Assembly (NCBI RefSeq): GCF_910592395.1 | Contig: NC_088322.1 | Coordinates: 13,885,431-13,945,430 of the forward strand | Origin: Lineus longissimus | Lineage: Eukaryota; Nemertea; Pilidiophora; Heteronemertea; Lineidae | Length of the DNA: 60,000 nucleotides | Direction: 5' to 3' | Part shown: piece by piece, positions 38,901 to 47,484 of the stretch | How the letters are laid out: each line of letters starts with the position of its first letter | How positions within the stretch are numbered: position 1 is the first letter of the stretch | Position numbers and translations under genes: made by a program | Notes under the pieces: generated by a model | Seen by the model: the letters and a program-made list of their open reading frames with translations, nothing else | The model's database searches: none | What the model was told of the DNA's origin: nothing

Positions 38901-41900
38901 ATCAACTCAGGGCTGAATGGTTTGACAAGTCATGTAGCTCTTTATCATATTTGTGGAAATTTTGATTCGGAATGGTGGTGGTTTAATTGAGATATGGATA
39001 GCACAGAGCAGAGCTCGATGTAGTTGATAGTGCATTCATCGTGGTAGTCATCAGTGCTTATGCTGGCTTTGTGGAAATTCATATATGGATATGCAATTTA
39101 ATCAAGTCGGGACCGAATGCTTTGGTTGTGTTAAATTGTTCATTTTGGTGCACATTTTGATTTGATTGTTATCACAGCTATGAATCTGAAGGTTTGAAGT
39201 CCACTACTTTAGGTCGTTCATCCAGAAGTGAAGTGTAAATTGGAAAGTTGTGATATTTCTCAGCTACAAAACCAGGACCAAGTCTCTCTCCTTTCTTGAC
39301 ATAATCGTCTTCGGTGTAACACTGTGGAAGCTATGCTCCGCCAGTGTCTCAGAAAAACCTTATTCGGAATGGTGAAGTACGTACTGGTCACTTTCGGTTT
39401 TCCTAGCTTGATGTCAAAAAAGTTGAATTTGTTACTCTGAGGAAACCTAAATGAGTCTTCTTCTCTCAGTTGGTAAGCAATAGAAACATTACAGACTAAC
39501 TTAGCGCAATCGGTTTAGACAGCGTGATGTCAAGTGCTGAAGTCGTATGTGTACGCTTTTCATACCTTCCCAAAACTCGAGGTGAATGCACTTCTGTTGA
39601 TGTGGATAAGCAATCCAATCTCTGTCAAAGTAGTTTCCTGTTTTGAATCAACTTCCACGATGCTAAAACTCCACCTGTTAAAAGCGGGATTTAAATCCCA
39701 CCAGTTTACAGAGGTGTTCATGTGGGGAAGTTTGGATAAACATTGATAAACATCTGATACAGAGACAGTTGACTGGCTCAATCTTTGCATTTTTGGCTAG
39801 TAAAAATCACAGCGAGACTTTGAAGTTTTGCAGCTAAGGTGTCACTGTTCCTTGAAGTAATAGAGGTTCTTCTGATATGCCAATATCTACAGACATCAAA
39901 TCTGACCTTGTCATTAACGGTCATTGTTGAGGGGCAGCTTTGAATGTATCAAATATCGAGTTCCGATTTTGTGATAACAGCTCACAGAACTTTGAATCCT
40001 TGTTAGAGCTTAGCTGATTCATGCACTTGCGGTGCGTGACTTAAAATCGTCGGATTATGTTAATTGAGGATTATGTTTATGAACGGATTAAGCAAGTTGC
40101 CGGATTATAGATACGGCAACAGATCAATTGAGCTGACTTGACATGTCACCGAGGATATAAATATTGCAGAGTTTATCAGTAATTCTTGATGGATTGTTCC
40201 AGAAATGGATGGCAGTTTTCAAAAAATGAAACTTGTTGACATTTGCAGTATTGGATATTTAGTGATTCATGCAGATTATGACTTTTCATGATGATTAAAA
40301 TGAGAAATTACAAGAGGCTGTGGGCTACATCCCAGGACGTTGCAACAAATCGACCTATTAGTGTCAATATATCATTTTATGGCAGAGTCCAGATTATGGA
40401 GGATTAAGATCAAATAAACTGAAATAAATTTGATGACAATGCCTGGTCCCATATAACTTAGTATAGCAGTGATGATGTCAATGCTGACATTTTCAGATGG
40501 AAGTGTCAGGGGAGGAACTTGAAAAACTTGGCATCCAGTGATGCTAAATTTGATGCTAACGGTACCAGTGAAATCAAATTCTGACACTCGGATTTAGATC
40601 TACTAAGAACTTGACCCCTGAGATGTCAAACATGGAAATTCTACTTTCACAGCAGAAGTGGAGGAAGATTTCAATTGCCGTACGCCGACTCAGTTGGATT
40701 GAAATCATCAAAATCTGCCTGTATGTGTTCATTATCTTGCCAGTCCTTGGAACTGCCCTGTTCCACGAATTGAAATCACTTGTGATGTACGCAAGCAGCT
40801 ATGTTCAGTGAAATATCTTACGCAGATGTGGCAGGCTGGCGGAAGAACATTGTCGATTCCCGCCGCCGCCACAGTTATAAGCCGGAGGAGGACAGCGATG
40901 GGGAATTCATACCCGGCGAACCGGAGTACAATCCCCAGGCGCCAAGGAAGAAGTCTAAAAAGGTCCGGATCATGAGCGATGCGCAATCGCGGAATCACAC
41001 ATCAGGGTATCAGGCAAGTGACTTCCATGATGATCCATTTGCTGGGGAACCTGGGCACGGGGTTGACAAGAAGTATAAGCGTACGCGGCACACATCACTC
41101 CCAAATTCTGACGCGTTCGGGGCAACGGATAAGGCGCAAAGGGTTAAGGACATTCTTGAGGGTAAGCAGCGCCACCATGCAGACAGAGAGGAGAGGCATA
41201 ATCGGTCGAAGAGTATCAGCTCGTCAGAGAAGTACAAACAGGTGTCTCAGCCCAAGGTAAAAATGCACAATGAGCATGTGAACTTATATACCATAATCAT
41301 GAGCGGGTCACTTCGTAAAAAAAGCATACAGACATGACAGAAGTGTTCTCAGCCTCGGCCTCAGATAGCAACACTAAACTTAATCTCAAAATGCACATTA
41401 TTTATGTGAAATTCCACATTGTAATAACAAGCGGGTCATTGGGTATACCTCTTCTTCTTCTTCTTTTGTGACCGAACGTCTCGTCAACTTACGCAGTAAG
41501 TTGTTTTTTTTAGTAGCACTGATCGTTATTTACCAACTGGCAAAACAAGACCAGTTCAATGTGTTGATATTCCAATAACGCAAAAAACTTAGTTTCTCTT
41601 TTTCTTTTTGTACCTGTTGATATATTGGTATCAATAATCTACAGATGTGGTCTGTAGTTTGCCATCCATTAAGCCAGGAACAGGTGCTGTGATCGAGGAA
41701 TGAAAATGCCAAACGGTTCATTAGTTGAAGCGAAAGAAGTGTTTTATCTTTTATGAGAATATAATTCAAGATTCCCTGCTGATTTTCGTATTCCAGCGTG
41801 AGTGGTTGTGGCCTTGGGTTAGCTTATTTTCCTATCCGATCGACTCAAACGTCGCCAAATTAAAGTAAGATGTGTGTTATTTATAGCAGGGCTGGCACCA

Positions 41901-44900
41901 TAACGCAAAGTTCCTGTACGGAGGGCCAGTTTTGCAGTAGACACTCTGTCTTTTTGGATGTTGATAATCCAGGAACCGAACATGCACTGTTATCACCAGC
42001 CTGTCAATATAACGACCACTCCTCTATGACAGAATGATGGAGATGCTTTTGATAGATTTGAAAGTTGTCAGAAAATTTCTGGCATGGCGCTGAAGGGGTT
42101 ACATTAATTAAGTAAACAATTACTGATCTGTATGATAAGAAGTGCTGACAAGTTATCAACAAACATCTCCAAGGAGACCATGTATCATTAATTGAGAACA
42201 ACGAAATTAGACTTGGTGTTCTCATTGTCTGGGGGGGGATGGGGGGGTGAGCGCAAAAAAGCTCTTAAAGTATATGGCTTTGTCTGTGATGTCATCTTGG
42301 AACCTTTTGGGCACTTTTAGAAAGTCGTCAGAACCATTTGGGATTTTCCATGATGAGAATAACGACGTGACTGCAGATTGAATACGCCATTAGCCTCATC
42401 ACTCACGTAGCTTTGTTGGTCGTTTGGGCCGATTTACTCCCCTCAGTGCATTGTGGGTACATACTTCACGCATTTGATGAAATACTTCTAACATACTCTC
42501 TCTGCACAAGACTCAGCTTGCCAATATGAAGACATAATAAAATTACTCTCATCCATATAGGTTAATGCGATTACTGAATTATTTACGTTTATTGATAGAC
42601 CTCCTATGTACATACTGGCTCTATTTTTGTTCCCCGGAGTTTGGCGATGATTAATTGTCATTTTCCTCCCTTGGTACTACTTGTTACACTAATCGCGACT
42701 ATAAATAGATGTATTTTAAACATCCGCCAATTAAAAAGTCACAAGTTTGTATTTTGCAGAAAAAACTGACTGCCATCATGTGTTCGTTTGGCTATGCTAA
42801 TTTGGGTAGCTTAATCTGCTATTTCGACAACTATTAACTGAGCTGGCGGTATTGACTTAGATATCAGCCACCGTAATTCATTGTATATCCTAATATCGAA
42901 ACATCATTCCTCGCCCCCACTGAATATTGAAATATTCATATCAGATTCAAAATGCTCTGGCCCCATATCATTCATGCTCATTTTGTAGAATTCAAGACAA
43001 GCTCTCCAAAGATTGCCATCTTTGATCAATTCTTGAACAAATTGAATCTAAAAACGATTCCGCAACAACTGTTAAAGTACCCTTTCTATATTTGCTCGAC
43101 ATGCTTAAGACGCAATTTTTCTTGCATGATTAGTATTTCTGCCAATGCTGCCCAGCAATCACGAGGAGACGTGGAATGATATCGATCGTACGAAATGAAA
43201 AGTCAACAAGCACAACATTGCTCTCGGTCTGTGCAGCCAAAATCATCAATTTGAAACTTGATGAGTCAGCTAACGTTTCTTTAATGTCGTCCATCTCGTA
43301 CAAAGATTAGGTCAGGCTGATTTTGGCTTCGCTTTAATTTTGCTACAGCCCCTTCGGTCCAACGGTTCTCATTGTAATCTTTATTTGGTGCACATGGTTT
43401 CTACCCGCTTTAGAAGCCAGACTAATTAATATCAGATAACAAGAAAAAAACAGAATGTAGAGAAACTCTTTTTAGGTGAAAGACACAATTTATTCCAATA
43501 TTCATTTTTCTCATCTCACGTCTCATGAATATTCATATTTCCTCTTCAGACTTGTGACAACTTGAGGCAGTTGCCAGAAAGGCCTCAGAATAACGGTGAA
43601 GAAGGCTCCGCATTTGTTGTTTCACCGTCTTATAAATATTCGTATCTCTCTTCAGACACGAGACAACATACTTGATGCCATTGTAGGAACCGACTCGGAT
43701 GATGACGACTTCATTATCGGGAATGACCCAGAAATGAGAGAAATTGCTGGCAAGATGCCAAGACGTCGTCGTCAGAAGAAGAAGGGTATGTTTGATTGAG
43801 TTGGAACCATAGCACTGAAAAAATGAGGTTGCAGTTTTCAACTCTTTGGCTGGCTCACTTCATTTCAATGCAGGTTTCATCAGCAGGCAAACCTTCTGCT
43901 TCCGTGGGGTATCAATCAGAAAGCAGGATGCTCGTTGCACTGTGCTCCTTGACTCTTGCAGCTCTCGTGATTGGCAGCCTCCCTTGCTTTATCGGGCCTG
44001 GATCTAGAAGAAGTAATGGAAATATTGTTAGATTAGGTTTCACATAACATACCTTGGCTAACTCGGGCATTTTTTCAGCATGATGCGCTGAAGATTGTTT
44101 TATTGTATCGTGCTGCCATCTCGTGAGATCAGGAGGAACTAGTCTTCACGTGCAACAACTGTCCGTCACTCAATATCTGCAATCTCATCACAGCTGTCCA
44201 TTGAAAGTGGTTAAAAAAGTCCAGTTTCAATTTTAAGATATCACAAATTATTTGGTTAATAAATTCACTAAGAGTTCAAGTACATCCCCAAACATTTCTG
44301 GCCATAAATGTCAATAATTTGGAGAAAACTCAATCTCAATTTAATTTCAAAGGTTTTTAGTTACAGTATACATGTAACTAAACTATACTGTCCCTTTAAG
44401 AACGTAATTCTTATACTTGCAGGTAAACGAGCTGTTGTACGCCATGCTGTCCACACTCGTCCCCATGTTGATTTCAAGACATTCTTCAATAGGTACGAGG
44501 ATGCAGAAAAGAAAGCGTTGTCTCATTTCAACTTCTTGAAAAAATACCTGGATGAGATTGAAAACGGATCGAACCCTGGGTCACCAATATCTCCCGATGG
44601 AGACCATGGGATTACGGACGTTAGCAATCGGGAAAATATCGCACCAGATCATGTGCCAAAGGAAATGCCTCTGCCAGGTATTCCACGGGATTTGGTTTTG
44701 CCCGGTGGTGGGTGTCAGCGGTTGAAGTGGTCACCTGAACAAGTGGATCCTAGATTAAGCCCAATTTCGGAAAAGACTGAGGCGAAGGAGACAAAGAAAA
44801 CAGGTAGAGAGAAAATGACGGCCTTTAGTCGATTAAAATCACTGTCGTTGGATAATAAGAAGGACGCGAAAGAGAGTTTAAAACTTGGTAAGGAATTGGA

Positions 44901-46281
44901 TAAGAAAGCCAAGGAGGAGAAAAAGGCCAAGGATACCAAGCCAAAGTTACGGTTTGGTTTCAAGGGTTTAAATGGCTCGAAGCGACGGGCAAGTGCACCG
45001 ATAACGACGGAATTGGTTCCGCCGATTGCGAGTACGAGTTCTGAGACGTGTGTGAATCAGCCAAAGATGACCGAGTTGGAGAAAGCGATTGCACTCAGTA
45101 CGCCGGATATTCGTGGAGATGGAGGGAAGGGGTCAAAGGGGAGTTTAGAGAGGCCCGGAAGTCCCCAGTTTGGCCCTAAAGATGGTTCAAATGTGCGTAA
45201 AAGTTCTTCGGTTAAGGTTAGGAAATCCAGCGCCACGAAAGTGTTTGTGAAAAAAGACAAGTCTGAGACTGATGTGCTTGATTCTCATTTGCTTCGGAGT
45301 CAATCGGCTAAAACTGCTCGAACTGCTCCGAAGGGTAAGAAGACTATTGCTGATAAAGTTCAGGAAACGCCTCTTAAACCTGTGCCGACACCTAGTGGTG
45401 GGTCACCAAAGCGACAAGTTGCAAGAATAGACAGTCGTATACCTAAAAGTTCCAAAAAGTCTGACGCTGGTTCTAACGCGACGAATAGTAGCAGTCCTGC
45501 TGCTAGTATTAGTACCAATGCCTCCTCTAGCTCCTCCCCTCCTCAGACCTCACCAGAGCCCCCATTGCAGACCCCTGATATTGTGCCTAGGCATCAAGAT
45601 ATACCATTACCCCCAATACCCACAGAGAGAAAATCAGAACGTAAACAAAAAACGGAGATTAAGAAACGTGCGGAGTTAAAGAGAAAAACTGAAATGAAAA
45701 AACCTGACGTGGCGCTTAAACTCTCTGATAAAAAAACTGATCCAAAATCACCACAGAAAACATCACCCACTGCTAAACAGAGTCGTTTGCCTGTGAGTGC
45801 AAAGGATAAGAGGGTTGTGGATACACCACTTTGGGCGCCCCCTAAAGGTACTGCAGGGAAATCACAAGGACCTCCGGTCAAAGGTCGGTCCCCTAGTGAT
45901 AAACAGCCTGAAGTGCCACGGAGAAAATCTCTACTGACTACAGAGGGTGCTAGGAACAAGTCACAGCGATCAAAGAAAATCGTCGATACTGAATTAGTGC
46001 TGCCACCTATCAGGAAAGATGGAAATGAAAGTGACATGAGCCATGCGAGTAGTCTCTCCGAGGAGATTTTCAATCAGCTAAGTATGAGTTTTGACGACAG
46101 GTGTAAGACGATTTTAGGAAAAGACGATGATGTACCCGACTCGAGGGTTAAGGCAGGGGTCATGCGTGATCCATATTTAGACAATTTTTCACTAAGTGAC
46201 TCCTGCACTGACAGCTGCACTTCGAGTAACGATGATTCAACTGAACACTCCCATGCCTTATACTCTCAACCGCAGTTATAA
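14897..46281 (+). CDS. NCKAP5: NCKAP5/NCKAP5L (CEP169) family gene, whole span
   Basis: Vertebrate members of this family are large, mostly disordered centrosome and microtubule-associated proteins that bind Nck SH3 domains or EB1. The identification rests on exons 2-5, where two coiled-coil blocks match human NCKAP5: the ELEEER/RLQE-type block, and the block with ENSAL, CLDE.ANQVVQAL and LREEC..L..RVF(D/E)LE. My model joins 14897-14989, 24084-24308, 28737-28826, 29159-29332, 29628-29834, 30269-30412, 30749-33406, 33808-33954, 34136-35761, 43656-43785 and 44423-46281, all phase-consistent, giving about 2450 residues. SxIP motifs (residues about 1449 and 2169) and PPPVPKR fit a plus-end-tracking, SH3-binding protein. 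Exon 40826-41256 does not join in frame from 35761 and is listed apart. The weakest parts are the first exon and the link from 35761 to the last two exons, which could instead belong to a separate gene. Confidence 0.85.
16854..16867. promoter_or_regulatory. X-box-like RFX site
   Basis: The 14-mer GTTTCCATGGTAAC fits the X-box consensus GTHNYYATRRNAAC bound by RFX factors, which drive many ciliary and centrosomal genes. It lies about 1.9 kb after the candidate first exon of a centrosome-family gene. A single match in 60 kb can occur by chance, so function is inferred only. Confidence 0.3.
18143..18240. repeat. C/G-rich imperfect palindrome
   Basis: The arms start AGAGCTCAATAGCCCCCATG and end, on the other side, with the reverse complement of AGAGTTCAATAGTCCCCACA. 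Poly-C and poly-G runs sit inside the arms and ACACGTAAAA at the centre. The sequence can fold into one hairpin almost end to end. It may be a very short foldback MITE. Confidence 0.6.
19849..20076. mobile_element. family C MITE fragment, copy 2
   Basis: Starts at TTAA (19849-19852) followed by AGGGAATCAATCAGG. For about 95 bases it matches the reverse complement of the element at 12193-12383, including GCCAATAGGGGT and CAAAACTATTCATGCTTG. The remainder differs. The right limit is a guess based on CCCTGTTTCCCTCCTAAAG, which faintly mirrors the left end. Confidence 0.4.
20430..20735. repeat. A-rich tract with repeated ATGTCCCCAAA
   Basis: Contains several copies of ATGTCCCCAAAnTAG separated by poly-A and poly-T runs (for example near 20418, 20442, 20662 and 20698). 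There is no coding content. It looks like a decayed local repeat. Confidence 0.55.
21252..21440 (+). mobile_element. tRNA-derived SINE head
   Basis: The segment has a pol III A box, TAGCCTAGTGGTTTAAGAC (from about 21267), and a B box, GGGTCCGATCC (about 21297), at near-tRNA spacing. This is the usual 5' part of a tRNA-derived SINE. A cloverleaf with a proper acceptor stem is not evident, so it is not a functional tRNA. The 3' limit is approximate. Confidence 0.6.
22507..22840. mobile_element. piggyBac-type MITE, family D, copy 1
   Basis: 334 bases bounded by TTAA at 22503-22506 and 22841-22844. The terminal inverted repeats are perfect for 17 bases: AGGGAACTGGAACCGCC on the left and its reverse complement on the right. 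A second copy with very high identity lies at 36169-36503. TTAA target duplication is the hallmark of the piggyBac superfamily. There is no transposase gene inside. The copy sits in intron 1 of the NCKAP5-like gene. Confidence 0.85.
24084..24308 (+). CDS. NCKAP5: NCKAP5-like exon 2, first coiled coil
   Basis: 75 codons, phase 0 at both ends, after acceptor TTTCTTTCCAG and before donor GAG|GTGAGG. The product is a heptad-rich helix (MQDLEKERLLRAETEQRL, then GLQDEFRRMEDMVRSM) that corresponds to the human NCKAP5 segment with LIHELEEER and QQFSRMEETVRNL. The exon is clearly more GC-rich than its flanks, which also argues for coding. In the family this region mediates self-association or centrosome targeting (family knowledge). 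Confidence 0.92.
24309..28736 (+). other. intron 2 of the NCKAP5-like gene
   Basis: 4.4 kb of noncoding DNA. It contains a local degenerate duplication (about 24410-24745), an isolated ATG-started frame at 25800-26042, and a second degenerate duplication at about 27590-27950 (repeated CCACTCAGGAATGT and GCATGCAGCTG). No exon with conserved family sequence was found. Confidence 0.7.
25800..26042 (+). other. isolated 80-codon frame in intron 2
   Basis: Starts with ATG and ends at TGA. The second half (YQRRMMKKFKAEIGCLQQ) is more GC-rich and charged than its surroundings and could form a short helix. I recognise no family. It could be an unrecognised alternative exon, a decayed retrocopy or chance. 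Confidence 0.2.
28737..28826 (+). CDS. NCKAP5: NCKAP5-like exon 3
   Basis: 30 codons, phase 0 at both ends, between acceptor TGTCTTTTCAG and donor CAG|GTAAGT, both strong. It encodes DHIDKYKTQISNLEQEN followed by MLMMNKIRKMESQ, continuing the coiled coil of exon 2. Confidence 0.9.
29159..29332 (+). CDS. NCKAP5: NCKAP5-like exon 4, family signature
   Basis: 58 codons, phase 0, acceptor ATATTTGCAG and donor AAG|GTGAGA. This is the diagnostic exon: MERLKSLEGENSALVLENE followed by CLDEIANQVVQALMTQK is nearly identical to the vertebrate NCKAP5 and NCKAP5L block. It is the best evidence for the gene's identity. Confidence 0.95.
29628..29834 (+). CDS. NCKAP5: NCKAP5-like exon 5
   Basis: 69 codons, phase 0. 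It begins CLREECQKLQRRVFELE, which matches the family's LREEC..L..RVFDLE continuation, and ends in a basic linker (GKKLTKSRAKS) at donor CAG|GTGAAG. An inner CAG|GTCATG at 29748 is a weaker possible donor. Confidence 0.92.
30269..30412 (+). CDS. NCKAP5: NCKAP5-like exon 6
   Basis: 48 codons, phase 0, acceptor TGTTTTTCAG and donor AAC|GTAAGT. It encodes a His/Ser-rich linker starting RSFIPLRNS, with an SxIP-like SFIP. Exon and flanks sit between two copies of a 60-bp direct repeat. Confidence 0.85.
30749..33406 (+). CDS. NCKAP5: NCKAP5-like exon 7, giant disordered exon
   Basis: A single 2658-base exon (886 codons, phase 0) after acceptor TTCATTGCAG and before donor CAA|GTGAGT. The protein is rich in Ser, Glu and Lys and predicted disordered. 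Landmarks in order are SPPPWLREKLKL near the start, a short repeat of HSN tripeptides (31031-31095), an acidic Ser stretch (DDELSDDAESSSGSSSDD), SADDGYSTMASDV (about residue 530 of the exon), a long Ser run in STCSVASSTSQASASS, IGRVCDIKGYFEKEADK, and a Cys/Arg patch CSLCRSPRKKR. A large disordered central exon is usual in this family. The open frame could be extended upstream to 30716, but the acceptor at 30748 gives the phase match. Confidence 0.88.
33407..34135 (+). other. introns 7 and 8
   Basis: Two introns (33407-33807 and 33955-34135) around the short exon 8. I see nothing notable; short open frames here run across the splice sites. Confidence 0.8.
33808..33954 (+). CDS. NCKAP5: NCKAP5-like exon 8
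   Basis: 49 codons, phase 0, acceptor TTTCCTATTTCAG and donor AAG|GTTAGT. It encodes an acidic Ser/Asp start (LLLSSDSDSDVD) and then a more ordered-looking stretch with YVELWRKNHLVHMPVQLPQW. No ATG begins it, so splicing is needed to read it. Confidence 0.85.
34136..35761 (+). CDS. NCKAP5: NCKAP5-like exon 9, SH3 and SxIP motifs
   Basis: 542 codons, phase 0, after acceptor GCTTTCCAG and ending at the strong donor GAG|GTAAGA. The first third is basic and Pro-rich, with PIVPPRMK and PPPVPKRTSS, the latter a class II SH3 ligand that suits the family's Nck binding. SRSKIPKF (SKIP at 34742-34753) is a textbook SxIP motif for EB proteins. A short amphipathic helix follows (EISQQIADLSKTVDDLQKSL). 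The C-terminal 120 residues are strongly acidic with aromatics (YVWMDDDIVPLYDEI, FDWMSF). Confidence 0.87.
36169..36503. mobile_element. piggyBac-type MITE, family D, copy 2
   Basis: 335 bases bounded by TTAA at 36165-36168 and 36504-36507, with 17-base terminal inverted repeats (AGCGAACTGGAACCGCC). It is in the same orientation as the copy at 22507-22840 and almost identical, differing by scattered substitutions and a small indel. The high identity implies fairly recent spread. It lies about 400 bases past the donor of exon 9. Confidence 0.85.
36581..36594. promoter_or_regulatory. X-box-like RFX site
   Basis: GTTACTATGGTAAC is a near-palindrome that fits GTHNYYATRRNAAC. It sits in the intron after exon 9, about 4.2 kb before the possible internal first exon at 40801. 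A regulatory role is inferred only. Confidence 0.25.
40623..40811 (+). CDS. candidate small membrane peptide or uORF
   Basis: A 62-codon ATG-started frame. The N-terminal half is basic (LLSQQKWRKISIAVRRLSW) and is followed by one hydrophobic segment of about 20 residues (EIIKICLYVFIILPVLGTAL), the layout of a small tail-anchored or single-pass protein. I do not recognise it. Its TGA (40809-40811) overlaps the ATG at 40801 that opens the next frame, so on a transcript covering both it would act as an overlapping upstream ORF. It could also be chance. Confidence 0.3.
   Translation: MSNMEILLSQQKWRKISIAVRRLSWIEIIKICLYVFIILPVLGTALFHELKSLVMYASSYVQ
40801..41256 (+). CDS. exon 10: alternative first exon of the NCKAP5-like gene?
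   Basis: Open frame with ATG at 40801, an in-frame stop just upstream at 40783-40785, and donor AAG|GTAAAA at 41256 in phase 0. It encodes a charged, disordered segment (WRKNIVDSRRRHSYK, then EEDSDGEFIPGEPEYNPQ, then RKKSKKVRIMSD). If it were an internal exon, the likely acceptor ATCTTACGCAG would start it at 40826 with two leading bases. That does not fit the phase-0 donor of exon 9, so an unseen exon would be needed. The simpler reading is an internal promoter with the start at 40801, giving a protein of about 814 residues through exons 11 and 12. Coding status looks good; membership is uncertain. Confidence 0.65.
41257..43549 (+). other. intron between exons 10 and 11
   Basis: 2.3 kb of AT-rich noncoding DNA. 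A CTT microsatellite (about 41452-41466) and a G-rich tract (42228-42249) are the only recognisable items. Confidence 0.7.
43550..43595 (+). CDS. candidate exon 11a, alternative to exon 11
   Basis: 46 bases between acceptor TTTCCTCTTCAG and donor ACG|GTGAAG, phase 0 to 1, encoding TCDNLRQLPERPQNN plus a split Gly codon. The next exon has the same phases, a similar upstream sequence (AATATTC.TAT...CTCTTCAGAC) and a similar start (TRDNIL). The intron between the two would be only 60 bases, so they are more likely alternatives than neighbours. The donor is mediocre. Confidence 0.35.
43656..43785 (+). CDS. NCKAP5-like exon 11
   Basis: 130 bases, phase 0 to 1, acceptor TATCTCTCTTCAG and donor AAGG|GTATGT. 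It encodes RDNILDAIVGTDSDDDDFII and ends in a basic cluster (MPRRRRQKKK) that continues across the splice into GKR of exon 12, an NLS-like or microtubule-binding patch. It accepts either exon 9 or exon 10 in frame. No family homology recognised. Confidence 0.75.
43786..44422 (+). other. intron 11
   Basis: 0.6 kb. Nothing recognisable apart from the splice sites. Confidence 0.75.
44423..46281 (+). CDS. NCKAP5-like exon 12 (terminal coding exon)
   Basis: Acceptor TTATACTTGCAG, two leading bases completing the split Gly codon, then 618 codons to TAA at 46279-46281. The start looks helical and conserved (HVDFKTFFNRYEDAEKKAL, HFNFLKKYLDEIENG). The rest is Lys/Ser/Pro-rich and disordered: a basic helix (KLGKELDKKAKEEKKAK), KLRFGFKGLNGSKRR, an SxIP motif in DSRIPKSSKK (SRIP at 45433-45444), SRLPVSAKDKR, and the proline stretch DIPLPPIPTERK. 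A second SxIP motif supports membership in the same microtubule-tip protein. An internal CAG|GTGTAA at 46102 is a possible alternative donor (see 47485-50182). Confidence 0.78.
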
Positions 46282-47215
46282 CCTTCTTGCTGATGAAGAA
46301 TTCAGTGGAAAAGTTGAGATTGTTAGATACAGTGCCATCAGGTTTTCAAGCGTGCAGCTCAGTTTTTTTCATCATTTTCAACTGCTGGGAGAATTTACCT
46401 TGAATTGATTTCAAAGTTTGAATGATACAATGATGTATTGGAGATGTGACGCGGTTTGATTTTGTTTGTAGGGATTGTCGCCAACTGAATTGAGTGAATT
46501 CCGCCTGCTAAATGTAGATTATCTTGGCCTACAAAACATTGTCAAACTCATAATCAGACATGTGTTTTTCCTTCCTAAAAGTCTTCCAGAAATAATAGGG
46601 AAGTTTTTATTTACAATGCCATTGAAATTTTAGGTGGATTAATAATAACGTATTCTAAGTTTTTTACTTATGACAAACTACATGTGCAGTGCAGGCATTT
46701 TCATTACAATTATTGTGGTAAGAAATATTATTGCATAATCTTGTACAATGTTTCCTTTAAAGCTCAAGCATCATCCCGTACTACAATAATAATTTGAATT
46801 TGAATTAGTTACAAAATCCAACAAAAGGAAGTTAACTTTGGTGCTGATTATTAAAGCTTGACTACTGCATTGGATCATCTGTCACTTTTGCTCTGTCAAT
46901 CTCTGTATGATGTCATGCAATCTAATGTGGCCTGCTTGGCTTCTGCACATAGTCCCTTTAACATTCACTCAGTATTCTCCAGTCGGCTGTAAGGAGTATA
47001 CATAATTAAAACTTAGCGGTAAACACGTTTATCCAAATTGAAAATCATTTTTAATTTATTAAGAGAATCGGACACATGACGACAACCATTTTTTGTTTTC
47101 AAGGGGAACTTGACTCAGATTTATTTTGTTTGCAATTTGGATTATTTTAAGATGATTTTTGTTAAGTTTTATTTCTAGGTTTCTACCATTGAATAAAACC
47201 AAGTGACCCTCTGCA
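46282..47215 (+). other. probable 3' UTR of the NCKAP5-like gene
   Basis: AT-rich sequence after the 46281 stop with no open frame of note. AATAAA at 47192-47197 is the first canonical polyadenylation signal I see, so this transcript form probably ends near 47215. The end is inferred. Confidence 0.5.
47192..47197 (+). terminator. polyadenylation signal candidate
   Basis: AATAAA about 910 bases after the 46281 stop. No GT-rich downstream element was assessed. Confidence 0.4.
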
Positions 47216-47484
47216 TCATGAGCAAATCATCTTTGCTTTAGTGGTGCCCCCTTTGGGATTTATGTCGAGGAGAACCCCCTCACGATAGCTGATAGTTTTC
47301 TGCTCAAAGGGAGGTGTATACGTGTATATATATTATTTATTTGTTTATTAAAGTGTCACCTTTAAAAGAAAAGCCAGCCTCATTAGGCTTATGAGACACA
47401 TAAAAAATAACAAAATTACATAATTCAGGCGGGAGGTGTATAAGACAACATAGCAAGGATAAGTTTCTTTTCTCTTGTTCACAG

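Larger units (their letters stand above)
35762..40622 (+). other. long intron with MITE copy
   Basis: 4.9 kb without a convincing coding exon. It contains a piggyBac-type MITE (36169-36503) and an X-box-like site (36581-36594). One acceptor-like site at about 39406 (TTTTCCTAG) opens a 15-codon phase-0 tail that ends in TGA and could serve as a minor alternative terminal exon, but nothing supports this beyond phase. Confidence 0.6.

Noticed and set aside
39407-39455. Alternative terminal exon ending in TGA
   Set aside because: The acceptor TTTTCCTAG is in phase, but a 15-codon tail to a stop is likely by chance and has no support from conservation.
45594-46073. 159-codon open frame on the - strand
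   Set aside because: It lies wholly opposite exon 12 of the NCKAP5-like gene. The open frame reflects the Ser/Lys-rich codon use of the + strand, and no splice or start context supports it.
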